From JAAYJM01 sp964498585 (GTDB taxonomy: Bacteria; Bacteroidota; Ignavibacteria; Kapaibacteriales; UBA2268): a DNA stretch of 56,712 bases. The translations under genes were made by a program, and so were the position numbers. The stretch is taken from the NCBI GenBank assembly GCA_964498585.1, contig CAZCHH010000014.1, positions 1-56,712 on the forward strand. The letters run 5' to 3'. Below, in pieces: positions 34,461 to 43,510 of the stretch (the first letter of the stretch is position 1; each line of letters starts with the position of its first letter). The notes under the pieces are model-generated. The model had not been told where the DNA came from and ran no database searches. It was given only the letters and a program-made list of their open reading frames with translations.

Positions 34461-35663
34461 ATGATAAGTACTATAGAAGAAGCTTTGCAAGATTTAGTAT
34501 CTGGCAAAATGATAATTGTAATGGATGACGAAGATAGAGAAAATGAAGGCGATTTAGTATGCGCTGCTGAACTTTGCACTCCGGATATAATAAATTTTAT
34601 GTGTATGAAAGCGCGTGGATTAATCTGTGTTGCAATAACAGAAGAGCGTGCTGCTAAACTTAAATTGGCAACTATGGTTCGCGATAGTTCTGCTTTGCAT
34701 GGCACTAACTTTACTGTTTCTGTCGATTATATTCACGGTACTAAGTCCGGGATATCAGCATTTGACAGAGCAGCGACAGTTCGCGCTCTTGCTTCAAAGG
34801 ATACTCAACCTGAAGATTTAGGGCGACCTGGGCATATTTTCCCACTTATTGCCGTTAAGGAAGGTGTTTTGCGCCGAGCCGGACACACAGAAGCAGCTGT
34901 TGATATGATGCGGCTTGCGGGACTTAAATCTGTTGGAGTTCTTTGCGAAATTATGAATGATGATGGCTCTATGGCTCGTATGCCGGATTTATTAGAATTT
35001 GCTAAAATATATGATTTAAAAGTAGTAACTGTAAAGGATTTAATTGCGTATCGTCTGAAAAGGGATTGTCTTGTAAAATGCGTTGCTAATGCACATCTTC
35101 CTACTCAATACGGTGATTTCCAACTTAAAGTTTATGTTAATACTTTCGATGGCAAAGAGCATATTGCATTATATAAAGGCGAGTGGAATGAAGATGAAAG
35201 CATTTTAGTCCGTGTTCATTCAGAGTGCTTAACAGGAGATTTGCTCGGTTCACTTCGATGCGATTGCGGATACCAACTACATTCAGCTATGCAGATGATT
35301 GAAAAAGAAGGGAAAGGTGTTTTGCTTTATATGCGGCAGGAAGGCAGAGGAATTGGTTTAATCAACAAAGTCAAGGCATACAAACTTCAGGAAGAGGGTT
35401 TGGATACTGTTGAAGCAAATGAACATCTGGGTTTCGCACCAGACCCGAGAGATTATGGTATTGGTGCGCAAATCCTTGTGGATTTAAAAGTTAAAAATAT
35501 GAGATTAATTACAAATAATCCACAAAAAAGAGTTGGTTTGGAAAGTTACGACTTGAAGGTCGCAGAAAGAGTTCCATTAGAAGCTGAACCAAACTCTATA
35601 AATAAAAAATATTTACTTACTAAAAAGCATAAATTAGGTCATATTTTGCACAATTTAGAATAG
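34461..35663 (+). CDS. ribBA: Bifunctional DHBP synthase / GTP cyclohydrolase II (RibBA)
   Basis: A 400-residue fusion. Residues about 1-200 are 3,4-dihydroxy-2-butanone-4-phosphate synthase ('VMDDEDRENEGDLVCAAE', 'FDRAATVRALAS', 'GHIFPLIAVKEGVLRRAGHT', 'EIMNDDGSMAR'). Residues about 205-400 are GTP cyclohydrolase II ('RVHSECLTGDLLGSLRCDCG', with zinc Cys residues, 'MRQEGRGIGL', 'LITNNPQKRVGL'). Together they supply both precursors of riboflavin. It is monocistronic, with no other rib gene near and no recognisable FMN riboswitch upstream. Confidence 0.97.
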   Translation: MISTIEEALQDLVSGKMIIVMDDEDRENEGDLVCAAELCTPDIINFMCMKARGLICVAITEERAAKLKLATMVRDSSALHGTNFTVSVDYIHGTKSGISAFDRAATVRALASKDTQPEDLGRPGHIFPLIAVKEGVLRRAGHTEAAVDMMRLAGLKSVGVLCEIMNDDGSMARMPDLLEFAKIYDLKVVTVKDLIAYRLKRDCLVKCVANAHLPTQYGDFQLKVYVNTFDGKEHIALYKGEWNEDESILVRVHSECLTGDLLGSLRCDCGYQLHSAMQMIEKEGKGVLLYMRQEGRGIGLINKVKAYKLQEEGLDTVEANEHLGFAPDPRDYGIGAQILVDLKVKNMRLITNNPQKRVGLESYDLKVAERVPLEAEPNSINKKYLLTKKHKLGHILHNLE

Positions 35664-35716
35664 TATAGACTCTTTAATTCTGGAAATATTTCCAACTTTC
35701 CGCACAAAAAAATAAA

Positions 35717-35749
35717 AGTCATACTATCAAAGAAGTTGATAGTATGACT
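35717..35749 (-). terminator. Terminator of the cysteine desulfurase gene
   Basis: A perfect 14-bp stem (agtcatactatcaa / ttgatagtatgact) with a 5-nt loop. Read on the minus strand it is followed by a T-rich run (complement of 35706-35716), as expected for the gene ending at 35783. It may also slow read-through from ribBA. Confidence 0.8.
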
Positions 35750-35782
35750 AAAAATTTTAGCTATGATAATTATGTTCTAAAG

Positions 35783-36934
35783 TTACTTTCTCTTTCTCAA
35801 AAAGACTTTAGTAATATCTTTTACTGAATCAATGAACTTTTCAATTTCTTCATCAGTAGTAAAATAAGATGGGCTGCAGCGCACCGTTCCCCAAGGATGG
35901 ACTCCAACTGGCTCTAATAAAAGCGGAGCGCAATGAATGCCAGTCCTTACTATAATATCATAAGAACTTTCTAAAATATAACCAACTTCTTCTGGCACAA
36001 TTCCATTAATATTAAAACAAAAATTTGATAAATTATTGTTTTCAATAGTTGTATAAATTGTTAAATCAGGATGTTCTTTCAATTCATTAATCATATTTAA
36101 AACATGCTGCGATTTTCTTTTGTGAATTTTATCAATTCCGGTATTTAAAATGAATTCCACGCCAGTTTTTAATGAAACAATACCAACAGAATTTGGTGTT
36201 CCGGCTTCATAATGCAATGGAAATCCATCTGGTTGCACCAGAACTTCACTTAAAACACCTGTACCACCAACTTTAAAGGGCTTTAAATTAATGCCTTCTC
36301 TGATAAAAAGTCCACCTGTTCCAGAATAACCGAATAAGGATTTATGCCCTGTGAATGCAAGTAAATCAATATTCCATGCAGTAACATCAATTGGAATATT
36401 TCCAGCCGATTGAGAAGCATCAACGATAATTAAACAATTATGCTTATGAGCAATTTTTGCAACTTTTTCAATATCTGTTATTGAACCGGTAACGTTTGAG
36501 CTATGGTTAAGCACAACGGCTCTTGTATTTGGTTTAATTGCATCTTCAATATCATCTGGATTGACGTATCCGGTTTTATCACAATTAACGAAAGTAAGTT
36601 CAATTTTACCATCGATTTCCATCATTTTAAGAGGTCTGATGACAGAATTATGCTCGATGGCAGTAGAAACAACGTGACCACCTTCAAGCCCGGTTCCTTT
36701 TATAGCAAGATTTAAGGATTCGGTGCTTCCGGAGGAAAACACAATATGATACGGGTCTGGTGCGTTAAATAATTCTGCTAGTTTTGCCCTGCAACAATAA
36801 TCAATATCCTCCATTTCACGTTCGAAGCTTGAACGGGCTGAATGTACAGGAGGAGTGTTTACGTATTCATTTACTGCAATATGGACTTCCTTGGGCTTTG
36901 GAAAACTTGTTGCAGTATTATTCAAATAAATCAT
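35783..36934 (-). CDS. Cysteine desulfurase-family PLP enzyme
   Basis: A 383-residue class V aminotransferase-fold protein. 'MIYLNNTATSFPKP' and 'PPVHSARSSFEREMEDI' are typical of the EF2568-type cysteine desulfurase family. The PLP Lys is in 'LLAFTGHKSLFGYSGTGGLF', the cofactor His and Asp are in 'AIEHNSV' and 'IIVDASQSAG', and the substrate Cys is in 'RTGIHCAPLL'. It would release sulfur from cysteine for cofactors. No iscU or suf genes are adjacent, so the acceptor is unknown. It is co-directional with rlpA, 19 bp apart. Confidence 0.88.
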   Translation of the reverse strand: MIYLNNTATSFPKPKEVHIAVNEYVNTPPVHSARSSFEREMEDIDYCCRAKLAELFNAPDPYHIVFSSGSTESLNLAIKGTGLEGGHVVSTAIEHNSVIRPLKMMEIDGKIELTFVNCDKTGYVNPDDIEDAIKPNTRAVVLNHSSNVTGSITDIEKVAKIAHKHNCLIIVDASQSAGNIPIDVTAWNIDLLAFTGHKSLFGYSGTGGLFIREGINLKPFKVGGTGVLSEVLVQPDGFPLHYEAGTPNSVGIVSLKTGVEFILNTGIDKIHKRKSQHVLNMINELKEHPDLTIYTTIENNNLSNFCFNINGIVPEEVGYILESSYDIIVRTGIHCAPLLLEPVGVHPWGTVRCSPSYFTTDEEIEKFIDSVKDITKVFLRKRK

Positions 36935-36953
36935 TAAAACTCCGATTTTTTAT

Positions 36954-37370
36954 TTATTCAATAATAGTAATTTCAACTTCCACAACGCCTTGCTGAATCA
37001 TTCCTATTTGCTCGGCGGCTGCACGCGACAAATCAATTACTCGTCCCGGCACAAAAGGTCCCCTATCATTTATAATTACAATTGTTGTAAGGTTGTTTTG
37101 CAAATTCCGTATTTTTACTTTGGTGCCGAATGCTATTGTTTTATGTGCTGCAGTATATTTATTTTTATCGTATATTTCTCCATTAGCAGTTTGTCTGCCT
37201 TCAAATTCATCTGAATAAAAAGAAGCTAAACCAAGAAAAACATCCCCACTTTGATAAGTGGATTTATCTTCTGGCTGAGCGACTGATGAAAAGCGTATTG
37301 TTCCGCTACAGCTCTGTAAGATAAACAAAGTTATTAATAAATATAATAATTTTATTTTCATTAAATTCAC
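36954..37370 (-). CDS. rlpA: RlpA-like septal ring / peptidoglycan-binding lipoprotein
   Basis: A 138-residue lipoprotein with lipobox LQSC (Cys about residue 21) and a double-psi beta-barrel: 'GLASFYSDEFEGRQTANGEI', 'YTAAHKTIAFGTKVKIRNL', 'VIINDRGPFVPGRVIDLSRA'. RlpA proteins are lytic transglycosylases acting on denuded glycan; the catalytic Glu/Asp region is present ('NDRGPF'). There is no SPOR domain, so it is a short form. It precedes the desulfurase gene, probably in one transcript. Confidence 0.88.
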   Translation of the reverse strand: MNLMKIKLLYLLITLFILQSCSGTIRFSSVAQPEDKSTYQSGDVFLGLASFYSDEFEGRQTANGEIYDKNKYTAAHKTIAFGTKVKIRNLQNNLTTIVIINDRGPFVPGRVIDLSRAAAEQIGMIQQGVVEVEITIIE

Positions 37371-37640
37371 ATTAATAAATTTTTTAAAAGCAAATTTAAC
37401 ATAAAATTATTGTATTTACTAATATTAATCAAAAGTTAATTGAAGAAGTTTTTGGAATTATTGGAATTTTGGAAAAAATATATAGAAAATTACAAAACGA
37501 TAAATAAATTAAATTTTGTTCATAATTAAAAAAAATAAAAAAAATATTTGGAAAATTAAAAAAGTTTTTGTAATTAGAAATTGTATTTAAATAACAAAAT
37601 AAAAAGGTGTAATTACGAGAGAAAAAACCTCAGGTAGTTT
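37371..37640. promoter_or_regulatory. Divergent intergenic region between rlpA and the fibre gene
   Basis: About 270 bp of very AT-rich DNA holding the promoters of both the minus-strand rlpA operon and the plus-strand fibre/T9SS locus. No known riboswitch or operator was recognised. The last part, 'acgagagaaaaaacctcagg' (37616-37635), lies just before a 7-bp tandem array. Confidence 0.4.
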
Positions 37641-37682
37641 CAATATGCAATATGCAATATGCAATATGCAATATGCAATATG
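37641..37682 (+). repeat. 7-bp tandem repeat with an ATG in every unit
   Basis: Six perfect units of caatatg. ATG codons start at 37645, 37652, 37659, 37666, 37673 and 37680. Because the unit is 7 bp, successive ATGs cycle through all three frames; those at 37659 and 37680 are in the frame of the following gene. The last ATG always stays in frame whatever the unit number. Confidence 0.95.
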
Positions 37683-38915
37683 CGTAAATTTAACCAAATA
37701 ATTGTTCCAAGAATAGTAAAAAATATGCTATTTTTGTTTTTATTCTTACTTCCTTTTTTATGTAATTTTACAACATTAGCGCAACAATGCTATAATGTAT
37801 TTCCATTAAATCCTAATACTGGATTTGTTGGTATTCAGACAACTTCACCAGACAAACCACTTCATATACAAAGTTGGGACGATTTTTTTTCCTGCCCACA
37901 AGCAGCTATACAATTAACATATAGCACACATTCCGAAGGAGATTACAGCGGATACCTTTCATTACTAACCCCCGGCTATATTTCCGAATATAGCACAATA
38001 GGTTCACTTTTCGATGTAGTTTTAAAAGCAGATGAATATGCTAACGATATTATTTTAACTACAAGAAGCACAAATGGTAACATTAGGTTTGCAACTACAC
38101 ATTCTGGAGATAAGGACAAAGAACGTATGACAATTGCTCCATCTGGCAAAGTGGGTATTGGAAATAATTTACCTAAAGAATTGCTTCAAATTGGAGATGA
38201 AATGTTTTTCCATAATGGCGGTACTAAATCATTTAAAATTAATAATTATTACGACGCTGCTCAAGGGAAAACCTTTAATATTACTAACAGAATTTCTTTA
38301 AGTATTGGCGCATCTCCAATAGATGACCCAAATCCGGGTGTAACTTTTATGGTTGATAAACAGGATGCTGAAAATGAAGTCTTTGTATTTTCTGATTATG
38401 ATTTAGATTTAAAAGGTTTCAGAATTTTACCTAATGGAAATTTTGGAATTGGCAAATGGACGCCCCAATCTGCTTTTGTAGTTAAAAGCAAAGGTAATAC
38501 TTCAAATACTTCTGCTTTAGACGTTAGAAATTCCTCTAATACAACCTTACTGTTTATTCAAGATGGTGGGAATATTGGAATTGGTGTTGATGAACCACTT
38601 GAAAAACTTGTTGTTGATGGCACTATTTGCGCTAAGGAAGTGCGTGTTTCCCTTGAAGGTGCACCTTGCTGGCCTGATTATGTCTTCGATGAAAACTACA
38701 ATTTGACTAATATTACTGAACTCGAAAAATACATTAAAGAGAATAAAAAACTTCCAGAAATGCCAAATGCAAATGAAGTCAGCAGCCAAGGCATTGAAAT
38801 CGGTGATATGCAGGCACGTATGCTCAAGAAAATTGAAGAGCTTACGCTGTATGTGATTGAATTGAAGAAAGAAAACGAAACAATCAAATCTGAATTAAAT
38901 AAATTAAAAAAATAA
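37680..38915 (+). CDS. Exported fibre-like protein with C-terminal coiled coil
   Basis: A 411-residue protein from the last ATG of the tandem array (an in-frame ATG at 37659 would add 7 residues). The signal peptide has a hydrophobic core 'MLFLFLFLLPFLCNF' and cleaves near LAQ. The middle contains repeated 'GKVGIGNNLPKELLQIG / GNFGIGKWTPQSAFVV / GNIGIGVDEPLEKLVV' units, as in phage-tail-fibre-like surface proteins of Bacteroidota. The C-terminus 'PDYVFDENYNLTNITELEKY' plus 'GIEIGDMQARMLKKIEELTL' and the coiled coil is the usual end of such proteins without a peptidase S74 domain. Its last 130 bp are duplicated at 43355. Confidence 0.78.
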   Translation: MRKFNQIIVPRIVKNMLFLFLFLLPFLCNFTTLAQQCYNVFPLNPNTGFVGIQTTSPDKPLHIQSWDDFFSCPQAAIQLTYSTHSEGDYSGYLSLLTPGYISEYSTIGSLFDVVLKADEYANDIILTTRSTNGNIRFATTHSGDKDKERMTIAPSGKVGIGNNLPKELLQIGDEMFFHNGGTKSFKINNYYDAAQGKTFNITNRISLSIGASPIDDPNPGVTFMVDKQDAENEVFVFSDYDLDLKGFRILPNGNFGIGKWTPQSAFVVKSKGNTSNTSALDVRNSSNTTLLFIQDGGNIGIGVDEPLEKLVVDGTICAKEVRVSLEGAPCWPDYVFDENYNLTNITELEKYIKENKKLPEMPNANEVSSQGIEIGDMQARMLKKIEELTLYVIELKKENETIKSELNKLKK

Positions 38916-38941
38916 TTATTTAAGGAGAATAAAATGAAAGC
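38786..38941 (+). repeat. 156-bp perfect direct repeat, copy 1
   Basis: Identical base for base to 43355-43510 (spacing 4569 bp). It comprises the last 130 bp of the fibre gene, the 18-bp spacer with 'aaggag', and the ATGAAAGC start of the next gene. Confidence 0.97.
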
Positions 38942-40397
38942 AAAAATCATTATATTAATATTGATGATAGAACTTATATCTGCAAATCTTTGCATATCGT
39001 CACACCCAGACGATATTTACTGGCGCTATTTTGAAAGTGATAAGCAGGTATGGGAATTTGGTCCTGTAAACAAAATTGTAATTAACAATCAAAACAAGAT
39101 GTTTGCAAGCGGTTGGTTCGATATGAGACCTTTCGATTCTTTATATTTTAATTGCATAGCAGAGTTGGTTGATTCTGCCTGGATGCCCCTTGGAAGCGGA
39201 TTAAATGCAGGGATTAAAGGTTTTTTCCCAATAATAAATGATATGTTATTAAGCGATAGCTCGCTTTATGTCGCTGGTTTGTTCGATACTGCTGGAACTG
39301 TTAAAGCAAGTAATATTGCAAAATGGAATATTAATTCTCATACTTGGTCATCATTAGGAAAAGGCACAAATGGAATAATAACTTCTATTGCAAAAGTAGA
39401 TAATAAAATCTTTATAGGTGGTAGGTTTGATACATTGTTTAACAATAATAATTCTATTAATACTAAGAACATAGGTTATTGGGACGGAACAAACTGGAAT
39501 TCTATTGGAGGAGTCAATAATGTCGTTACTGATATGTTTGTTAGTAACCAATTAGTATATATTGTTGGAGAATTTGATACTGTTGGTTATTATCCCTCAA
39601 AACATATTGCTATTTGGGTAAACAGCTTAGCGTATTGGCTTACGTTAGGAAATGTAGGTCCAATAGGAGAAGTATCAAAGGTATGTAGAGTAGGTAATAA
39701 CATATATTTTGCTGGGATATTTGACTCTATAAAAACAAACGGAAGTACTAAAATTTATAGTAAAAATATTGTAAAATGGACTGGGTCTAATTGGTCAGCA
39801 TTAGCAGATGGACTTAATGGCAGAGTTTTTCAAATGGTAACTGACGAAAGTAATTTATATGCCGTAGGCAGCTTTACAAAAGTTTTAAACGATTCAAATC
39901 AGTGCAAAGGTATAGCAAAGTGGAATGGAACAGAATGGAGCATTTTTGGTAGAGGTGCTGACCAAACAATAAGAACTATTGCATTACACGGTGATTCAAT
40001 TCTTGTTGGAGGCGATTTTGTTTTTACTGGCGATTCACTTGCTGAAAATATTGGCTTATGGTATAAAGAGACTGGACAAGTTCCACCACCGGGAATTAAT
40101 GGTGAAAGTATAAATAGCATAGAAAATGGTATAGTTGATGGTATAGCAATAAATCTTTATCCAAACCCAACTGAAAATGAAGCTACTATTGAATTCTTTA
40201 TTCAAGAAAAGGGAATTGCAGAAATCGTAATTTACGATGCAAGCGGTGCTATAAACGAAGTTGTTACAAATAAAGAATATGAGGCAGGTTGGCACAAAGT
40301 ATTAGTAAAATGCGATAATTATTCTTCAGGAATTTATATTTGCAAGCTAACTTTTGGCAACAAAACAATATCCAATAGATTAATACTTATAAAATAA
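38934..40397 (+). CDS. T9SS-exported beta-propeller-like protein
   Basis: A 487-residue protein with an N-terminal signal peptide. The body has about six 40-60-residue repeats with the pattern 'IAKWNG..WS.LG.G.NG.I......D..LYVGG.FDT' (for example 'NIGYWDGTNWNSIGG', 'NIVKWTGSNWSALADGLNG', 'GIAKWNGTEWSIFGRGADQ'), suggesting a beta-propeller. The last 75 residues are a type A T9SS sorting domain ('INLYPNPTENEATIEFFIQE', 'YSSGIYICKLTFGNK...LILIK'). It would cross the outer membrane through T9SS. A good 'aaggag' precedes the ATG, part of the duplicated 156 bp. Confidence 0.82.
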   Translation: MKAKIIILILMIELISANLCISSHPDDIYWRYFESDKQVWEFGPVNKIVINNQNKMFASGWFDMRPFDSLYFNCIAELVDSAWMPLGSGLNAGIKGFFPIINDMLLSDSSLYVAGLFDTAGTVKASNIAKWNINSHTWSSLGKGTNGIITSIAKVDNKIFIGGRFDTLFNNNNSINTKNIGYWDGTNWNSIGGVNNVVTDMFVSNQLVYIVGEFDTVGYYPSKHIAIWVNSLAYWLTLGNVGPIGEVSKVCRVGNNIYFAGIFDSIKTNGSTKIYSKNIVKWTGSNWSALADGLNGRVFQMVTDESNLYAVGSFTKVLNDSNQCKGIAKWNGTEWSIFGRGADQTIRTIALHGDSILVGGDFVFTGDSLAENIGLWYKETGQVPPPGINGESINSIENGIVDGIAINLYPNPTENEATIEFFIQEKGIAEIVIYDASGAINEVVTNKEYEAGWHKVLVKCDNYSSGIYICKLTFGNKTISNRLILIK

Positions 40398-40403
40398 TTA
40401 CTT

Positions 40404-41036
40404 ATGAAATATAAACATGCATTATTTTGTTTTATTTTACTAATATTCAATTCCTTAAACGGTTTTGCTGATGAGAATATAGTTTTAGCTGATTCAGGTA
40501 AAAAAGAAGAAAAAGGAATTGATATTATAGTTGTTGGTGGTTTAGGTGGTGCTTATAGTTCTAATATTTGTATTCGCTGTGGTGGTTGGGGTAAATATTT
40601 TAGTTTTGCTCCTGTTTTGGGTTTGGGTTTAGAAATTCCCTTTACAAAAGCACATATCTTTTCTATTGAACTTTATTCTCACTCATGGCTTGCTAAACCA
40701 TCAAAAAAAGATGACATTATAGATAAACATTTTGTTAAGATAAATGATAATTTATTTACACAAGTAGGTTTATCTGGTGTTATAAAGGTATATACTTCAG
40801 CAGCCCAGTCTAAATTTAGAATGTGTTTTCACTTTGGTTTTATGGGCATTAGCCCAAAAGAAGAGTATTACGCTCTTGATGCTGGAATTGGATTGAGTTT
40901 TGAACTTAGTAAGTCACTAAACTTACAACTTCAAAATAGAACTTTATTTAGTATTCCATCAGCTGATGGAATTGAGTTGTTTGTTCCAAATCTTATATTG
41001 TTAAATATTTGTTATAAATTTAATTTGGAGATATAA
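40404..41036 (+). CDS. Outer-membrane beta-barrel-like protein
   Basis: A 210-residue protein with a signal peptide (cleavage near GFADE). After a charged linker come alternating strands ending in aromatics ('IIVVGGLGGAYSS', 'FSFAPVLGLGLEIPFTK', 'LNICYKFNLEI'), consistent with a small 8-10-stranded barrel. No family was recognised. It is 6 bp after the propeller gene, and its stop overlaps the next start by one base (TAATG), so the three genes are co-translated. Confidence 0.6.
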   Translation: MKYKHALFCFILLIFNSLNGFADENIVLADSGKKEEKGIDIIVVGGLGGAYSSNICIRCGGWGKYFSFAPVLGLGLEIPFTKAHIFSIELYSHSWLAKPSKKDDIIDKHFVKINDNLFTQVGLSGVIKVYTSAAQSKFRMCFHFGFMGISPKEEYYALDAGIGLSFELSKSLNLQLQNRTLFSIPSADGIELFVPNLILLNICYKFNLEI

Positions 41037-42625
41037 TGAAAAAATACATATTAATATTATTTAGTATTATTTTAAGTAGTAATTTGATATTTGCGCATGA
41101 ACAAAAGGAAGAACCTGTTCATCAGAGAATAATAATTGAAGCATATAAATTATTGAAATTACAATTAAGTAAAGAAGCAGCTGGTTTCGCTGATATGGAT
41201 AATTTTATTGGTGAAGCAAGATTTTATAATAATTACTATTGGTATAATAATAGAGATGTTGCAAGCGGTTCTGAGCATGAGGATATTTCGGATATTGTTT
41301 ATGATTTTAAAGGTGTCAGGAAAAATTTACTTTGGGGCGAATGGACGCATGCAAGTATTACTCATTTCTGGGATGCTGATAAACCTTATGGTGACAATAC
41401 AGTTGGTGACTATGGTGAAGTTAAGTTATACGATGGTGGTCACTTTCCATCAGCTTATACTAAAGCACGCGCTTATATGTGGGATTCGTATGTTAAAATT
41501 TTTAAATTTGCTCATTCAGGTGGTGAGACACTAGGTTATCAAAAACTTTGGTGTAATAGAGAATCAACAAATACATATTTGTATAATTGGTATTGGAAAG
41601 ATAGAATATGGGTTAATCGAGCACACGATGTTGCCTGGTATTCACTTTATTGTCCATTCAATATTCACACGAATTACTACTGGCCAGCTGGTAATCAATA
41701 TTGTAAAGAAATATTTTTCAATATACTTGGAAGGTTATGCCATTTGTTAACTGATATGGGAGTTCCAGAACATGCAAAAAGGTCTATGCACGCACCTATT
41801 GGAGTTGATTATCCTGCTCCTTTTGAATATTGGTTAAAGGATTATTACAATACTGATTTTTATTGGACAGCAGAAAGAGTATATAAAGAACGTGGTGGCT
41901 TTGTGAATCCCTTTTGTGAAGTAAATGGTGATAGGAATTTATTTTTATTTTATACATTGGGACAACTTTCAGATTGGTTTGCAGCTTGGGGCTGTAAGCC
42001 CAGCAATGGAGACGATAACTATCCCCCTAACATTGGTAACATTGGTGAAATTCAATCAATAATTAATTCGTATGCTCCGCCAAGTGATTTACAGTATTAT
42101 AGAATAAATCCTTATGATGGTGAAACAGGTTTAAAGAACTTTGGTTTTAATCCTGGCATAGATGGTGGTAAGATTTATCGTGAAGTTTTGCTACCTTACA
42201 CCATAAGAGCTGTAGCAGGAATGTTATACAAATATATAATTGAAACAAAAATGCAATTTCCAAATGCGACAACTGAAGATATGGGTATGGTTTACGACCA
42301 GCAGCAAGAGCTAAACTTATTTAACCAGGAAATCAACGGAAATTATTATACTTTTAGAGCAGAAGGAAATCCGGGAAGAATAACAGTCTGTCCTGAAAAC
42401 AGACCAGCTGGTTATCCTGCTGACTTCTTAATTGATTCAGAAGCAAGAAATGTTACATTCCGTGCAGCAAATGAAGTAATTTTCAAACCCGGCTTCACTG
42501 CTAAAGAAGGTTCTCAAGTAAGGGCTTATATTATTCCGGGCTGCTCAAGAACAAATCAAAGTGGAAACTGCCAGGAGTGTTTAGATGAAGATATCAATCC
42601 ACAATATGATAAATCTGCTCAATAA
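41036..42625 (+). CDS. Secreted phospholipase C/S1-P1 nuclease-like protein
   Basis: A 529-residue protein with a signal peptide (cleavage near IFAHE). Its pattern of His/Asp/Trp motifs resembles zinc-dependent phospholipase C: N-terminal 'EEPVHQRIIIEAYKLL', 'EWTHASITHFWDADKPYG' and 'GRLCHLLTDMGVPEHAK' (the H-x3-D with a following P-x-H is typical of the trinuclear zinc site). It is preceded by lipid-enzyme-like 'AHDVAWYSLYCPF'. The C-terminal 'ARNVTFRAANEVIFKPGFTA' is a module seen on many Bacteroidota secreted proteins. No T9SS end is recognised. Substrate and activity are inferred from motifs only. Confidence 0.62.
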   Translation: MKKYILILFSIILSSNLIFAHEQKEEPVHQRIIIEAYKLLKLQLSKEAAGFADMDNFIGEARFYNNYYWYNNRDVASGSEHEDISDIVYDFKGVRKNLLWGEWTHASITHFWDADKPYGDNTVGDYGEVKLYDGGHFPSAYTKARAYMWDSYVKIFKFAHSGGETLGYQKLWCNRESTNTYLYNWYWKDRIWVNRAHDVAWYSLYCPFNIHTNYYWPAGNQYCKEIFFNILGRLCHLLTDMGVPEHAKRSMHAPIGVDYPAPFEYWLKDYYNTDFYWTAERVYKERGGFVNPFCEVNGDRNLFLFYTLGQLSDWFAAWGCKPSNGDDNYPPNIGNIGEIQSIINSYAPPSDLQYYRINPYDGETGLKNFGFNPGIDGGKIYREVLLPYTIRAVAGMLYKYIIETKMQFPNATTEDMGMVYDQQQELNLFNQEINGNYYTFRAEGNPGRITVCPENRPAGYPADFLIDSEARNVTFRAANEVIFKPGFTAKEGSQVRAYIIPGCSRTNQSGNCQECLDEDINPQYDKSAQ

Positions 42626-42639
42626 TTAATGGTGAAAAA

Positions 42640-43269
42640 ATGAAAAATATAATTTTAATATTTTGTGTTTTCATTCTGCTATTTTCTTGCAATGAAAATT
42701 CAACAAATCCAAGCGATTGCTCAATCTTAAAAAAGAACCAATTAAGCAATTGCGATACTGCACTTATGATTATTGATGCTGATGTCGGAACTATTCCAGA
42801 TTGCATAGGTGATTTAAGCAAACTCCGTGGCATTTACTTAAGTAATAATAATATAACAGAAATACCAGATGCTTTTTTCAAATTAAGCAATTTAACATCA
42901 TTATTTTTTGAAGAAAATAGTATATGCAAATTACCAAATAAGTTCGACAAGCTTCCGCAATTAAAGCAACTCCATCTAAATGGAACTGTTCTAACTGAAA
43001 TTCCATCGACAATTTTCACTTTAACTGGTTTGGAATCATTAAATTTTTGTGATGCTCCTCTTCAGATACTTCCCGAAGAAATAGGTAATTTAACTTCATT
43101 AAAGGTTTTATATCTTAATGACACAGAAATTTCTTCAATTCCTGAATCAATTAAAAATTTAAAAGATAATTTAGAAGAAATGATGGTCGTCAATACTCAA
43201 TTAAGCAAAGAGAAAATAGATTCATTAATAAAATGGCTTCCAAATACAGTAATTTCATATAATTATTAG
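42640..43269 (+). CDS. Leucine-rich-repeat lipoprotein
   Basis: A 209-residue lipoprotein with lipobox LFSC (Cys about residue 18). About five 23-residue LRRs follow, of the 'L..L..L.L..N.I..IP..' type ('LSKLRGIYLSNNNITEIPDA', 'LPQLKQLHLNGTVLTEIPST', 'LTSLKVLYLNDTEISSIPES'). It probably mediates protein-protein or host/prey contact at the surface. It ends in a strong terminator at 43289-43326. Confidence 0.85.
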   Translation: MKNIILIFCVFILLFSCNENSTNPSDCSILKKNQLSNCDTALMIIDADVGTIPDCIGDLSKLRGIYLSNNNITEIPDAFFKLSNLTSLFFEENSICKLPNKFDKLPQLKQLHLNGTVLTEIPSTIFTLTGLESLNFCDAPLQILPEEIGNLTSLKVLYLNDTEISSIPESIKNLKDNLEEMMVVNTQLSKEKIDSLIKWLPNTVISYNY

Positions 43270-43288
43270 AGTTTATAGTCAATAATTC

Positions 43289-43326
43289 AACTTTCCGAAA
43301 GTTTCTTTAGCTTTCGGAAAGTTTTT
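43289..43326 (+). terminator. Terminator after the LRR lipoprotein gene
   Basis: 13-bp stem aactttccgaaag (43289-43301) / ctttcggaaagtt (43311-43323), 9-nt loop, T-run. The stem is the same as at 10788-10819, and a mutated copy lies at 46087-46121. Confidence 0.92.
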
Positions 43327-43354
43327 ATTCAATAAATTATTTTATTTTTCACCC

Positions 43355-43510
43355 CCAAGGCATTGAAATCGGTGATATGCAGGCACGTATGCTCAAGAAA
43401 ATTGAAGAGCTTACGCTGTATGTGATTGAATTGAAGAAAGAAAACGAAACAATCAAATCTGAATTAAATAAATTAAAAAAATAATTATTTAAGGAGAATA
43501 AAATGAAAGC
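43355..43510 (+). repeat. 156-bp perfect direct repeat, copy 2 (truncated fibre-gene 3' end)
   Basis: Identical to 38786-38941. Here the fibre-gene tail is not attached to a gene: it starts abruptly 29 bp after the terminator, so it is a remnant of 42 codons. It ends with the ribosome binding site and ATGAAAGC of the lipoprotein gene at 43503. Confidence 0.97.

Noticed and set aside
37371..37640. Riboswitch upstream of the fibre gene
   Set aside because: AT-rich with no conserved aptamer element that I can recognise.
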